This document shows, in pieces, positions 63,011 through 64,000 of a stretch of DNA of 64,000 nt. The translations under genes were made by a program, and so were the position numbers. Under the pieces are notes generated by a model, which was not told the origin of the DNA, ran no database searches, and was given only the letters and a program-made list of their open reading frames with translations. The stretch covers positions 2,404,412 to 2,468,411 of the forward strand of contig JAQFVV010006335.1 in NCBI GenBank assembly GCA_028023455.1, in the 5' to 3' direction. How positions within the stretch are numbered: position 1 is the first letter of the stretch; every line of letters begins with the position of its first letter. The stretch is from Epiperipatus broadwayi. Lineage: Eukaryota > Onychophora > Udeonychophora > Euonychophora > Peripatidae.

Positions 63011-64000
63011 CTAAATTAAACAACATAATCACAAAAAAGATCAGCGTAATAGATCACTCTGAAATATCATATCTAACTATAAGTTTGCTAGCACTCCCCT
63101 AAATAATAATCATTCATCATCATGAATGCTCTACCAAAATAAATCAATCAACAGACCAATTGTGGTCTGGATTAGAACAATAAAAAATATAAATCAACAG
63201 TCAATATGGTGATTAGATTGGGAATGGGACTTCAGAAAATCATGCTAACTTCTGAGCCCTTGCTGCTTAGGCAATTATTTAAACTACAGTTTGGGTGCAC
63301 AAACTTAAGTGCTAATCCATAAAAATACATAATAATGTCAGAGAAACAATAATTCTGGGACATTAAACCATGATGATCATCAGTGATCGGGCCATTTATT
63401 GGTATTTGTGCACTGTCCAACTATGAACTTAATTTCTCATAACCAAACTAAATAAAATGTAGTGCAGGAGTTTTAAAGAATATAATCTTATGTGCCAACC
63501 ATGATGATGATGATTGACCATCTCTGGATGTCCTTTAAGCATAAAATACATTTCCATTTAATTTCTGTTATGATACTTGAATCTAGCTCAGTGAACACAG
63601 GCTCATTACTGTTATTATGACCAATAGATGATGGAAACAGAAATTCCAAAAGTATTTAGAACCTCTAAAATAATCTTCATAATTGAACAATAGTTTATTG
63701 ACAATAAAAAAAATGGTATTAAGGTCTAGAATAAGGCTATGCATATCAAGTCTTCTGATTTTGATTAATATACTACAAAAAATATTACATTGTGATTTGG
63801 TATATGTGATTTACAAAATTCAAGTTATTACATTGATTTACATATCTTTTCTAATATGTTTATTTAAAACCAGACATCACATAGACATGTGATTTAATAT
63901 AAAATGAACATGTTTGAATTTATCAAAATAATAAAACTTTAAATATTTATTTTTATAATTAATTCCATTTTAAAACTTTACATAAAATTCACATATATAT
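63011..64000. other. Moderately complex DNA, nothing recognised
   Basis: Less A+T-rich than average, with CATGATGATGATGATTG and related CATCATCATG motifs, possibly more SINE-derived sequence. No gene that I can support. Confidence 0.45.

Overview
The window looks like intergenic and intronic DNA from a large, A+T-rich animal genome. By eye it is roughly three-quarters A+T, though I did not count it. No long intact gene is visible. It holds decayed retroelements from several lineages (Ty3/gypsy, RTE-like and L1/Tx1-like non-LTR elements, Penelope-like elements), tRNA-like SINE fragments, foldback elements, and many long (TA)n and (ATT)n tracts. There are no operons, ribosome binding sites or CRISPR arrays. 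The repeat mix suggests an invertebrate such as a mollusc, cnidarian or chelicerate; I cannot fix the phylum from sequence alone.

Layout. 1-5.4 kb: a (TA)n hairpin, a gypsy gag-pol relic, a poly-purine/(TA)n tract, a foldback element and a Penelope-like fragment. 5.4-12.3 kb: microsatellites, a SINE-like copy, a foldback carrying hammerhead-ribozyme-like folds, and a good candidate internal host exon at 10.49 kb. 12.3-21 kb: a Penelope-like 3' end folded back on itself, a spaced tandem repeat and an L1/Tx1-like LINE 3' end running into a trinucleotide tail. 21-31 kb: foldbacks, a second spaced repeat array, a possible integrase relic and a second hammerhead-like foldback. 31-43 kb: a second gypsy pol relic, then antisense LINE debris with a nested MITE and a 1.6 kb insertion. 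43.4 kb: a convincing terminal coding exon on the + strand with stop and polyadenylation signal. 44-51 kb: tandem and inverted repeats. 51.2-58.0 kb: two RTE-like LINE copies arranged head to head as a large imperfect palindrome centred near 55,072. 58-64 kb: a 213-bp (ATT)n tract and mostly featureless DNA ending in a SINE-like copy.

The two exon candidates at 10.49 and 43.43 kb are both on the + strand and could belong to one host gene with very long, transposon-filled introns. Their splice phases show they cannot be adjacent exons. The most interesting signal is a pair of related foldback elements (9.3-9.7 and 29.8-30.5 kb). Each arm contains a type I hammerhead-like core, with a compensatory base change in stem I and a self-complementary stem III in both copies. 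Hammerheads are known from Penelope-like elements, and Penelope endonuclease fragments also occur in this window, but no coding link between them is visible here.
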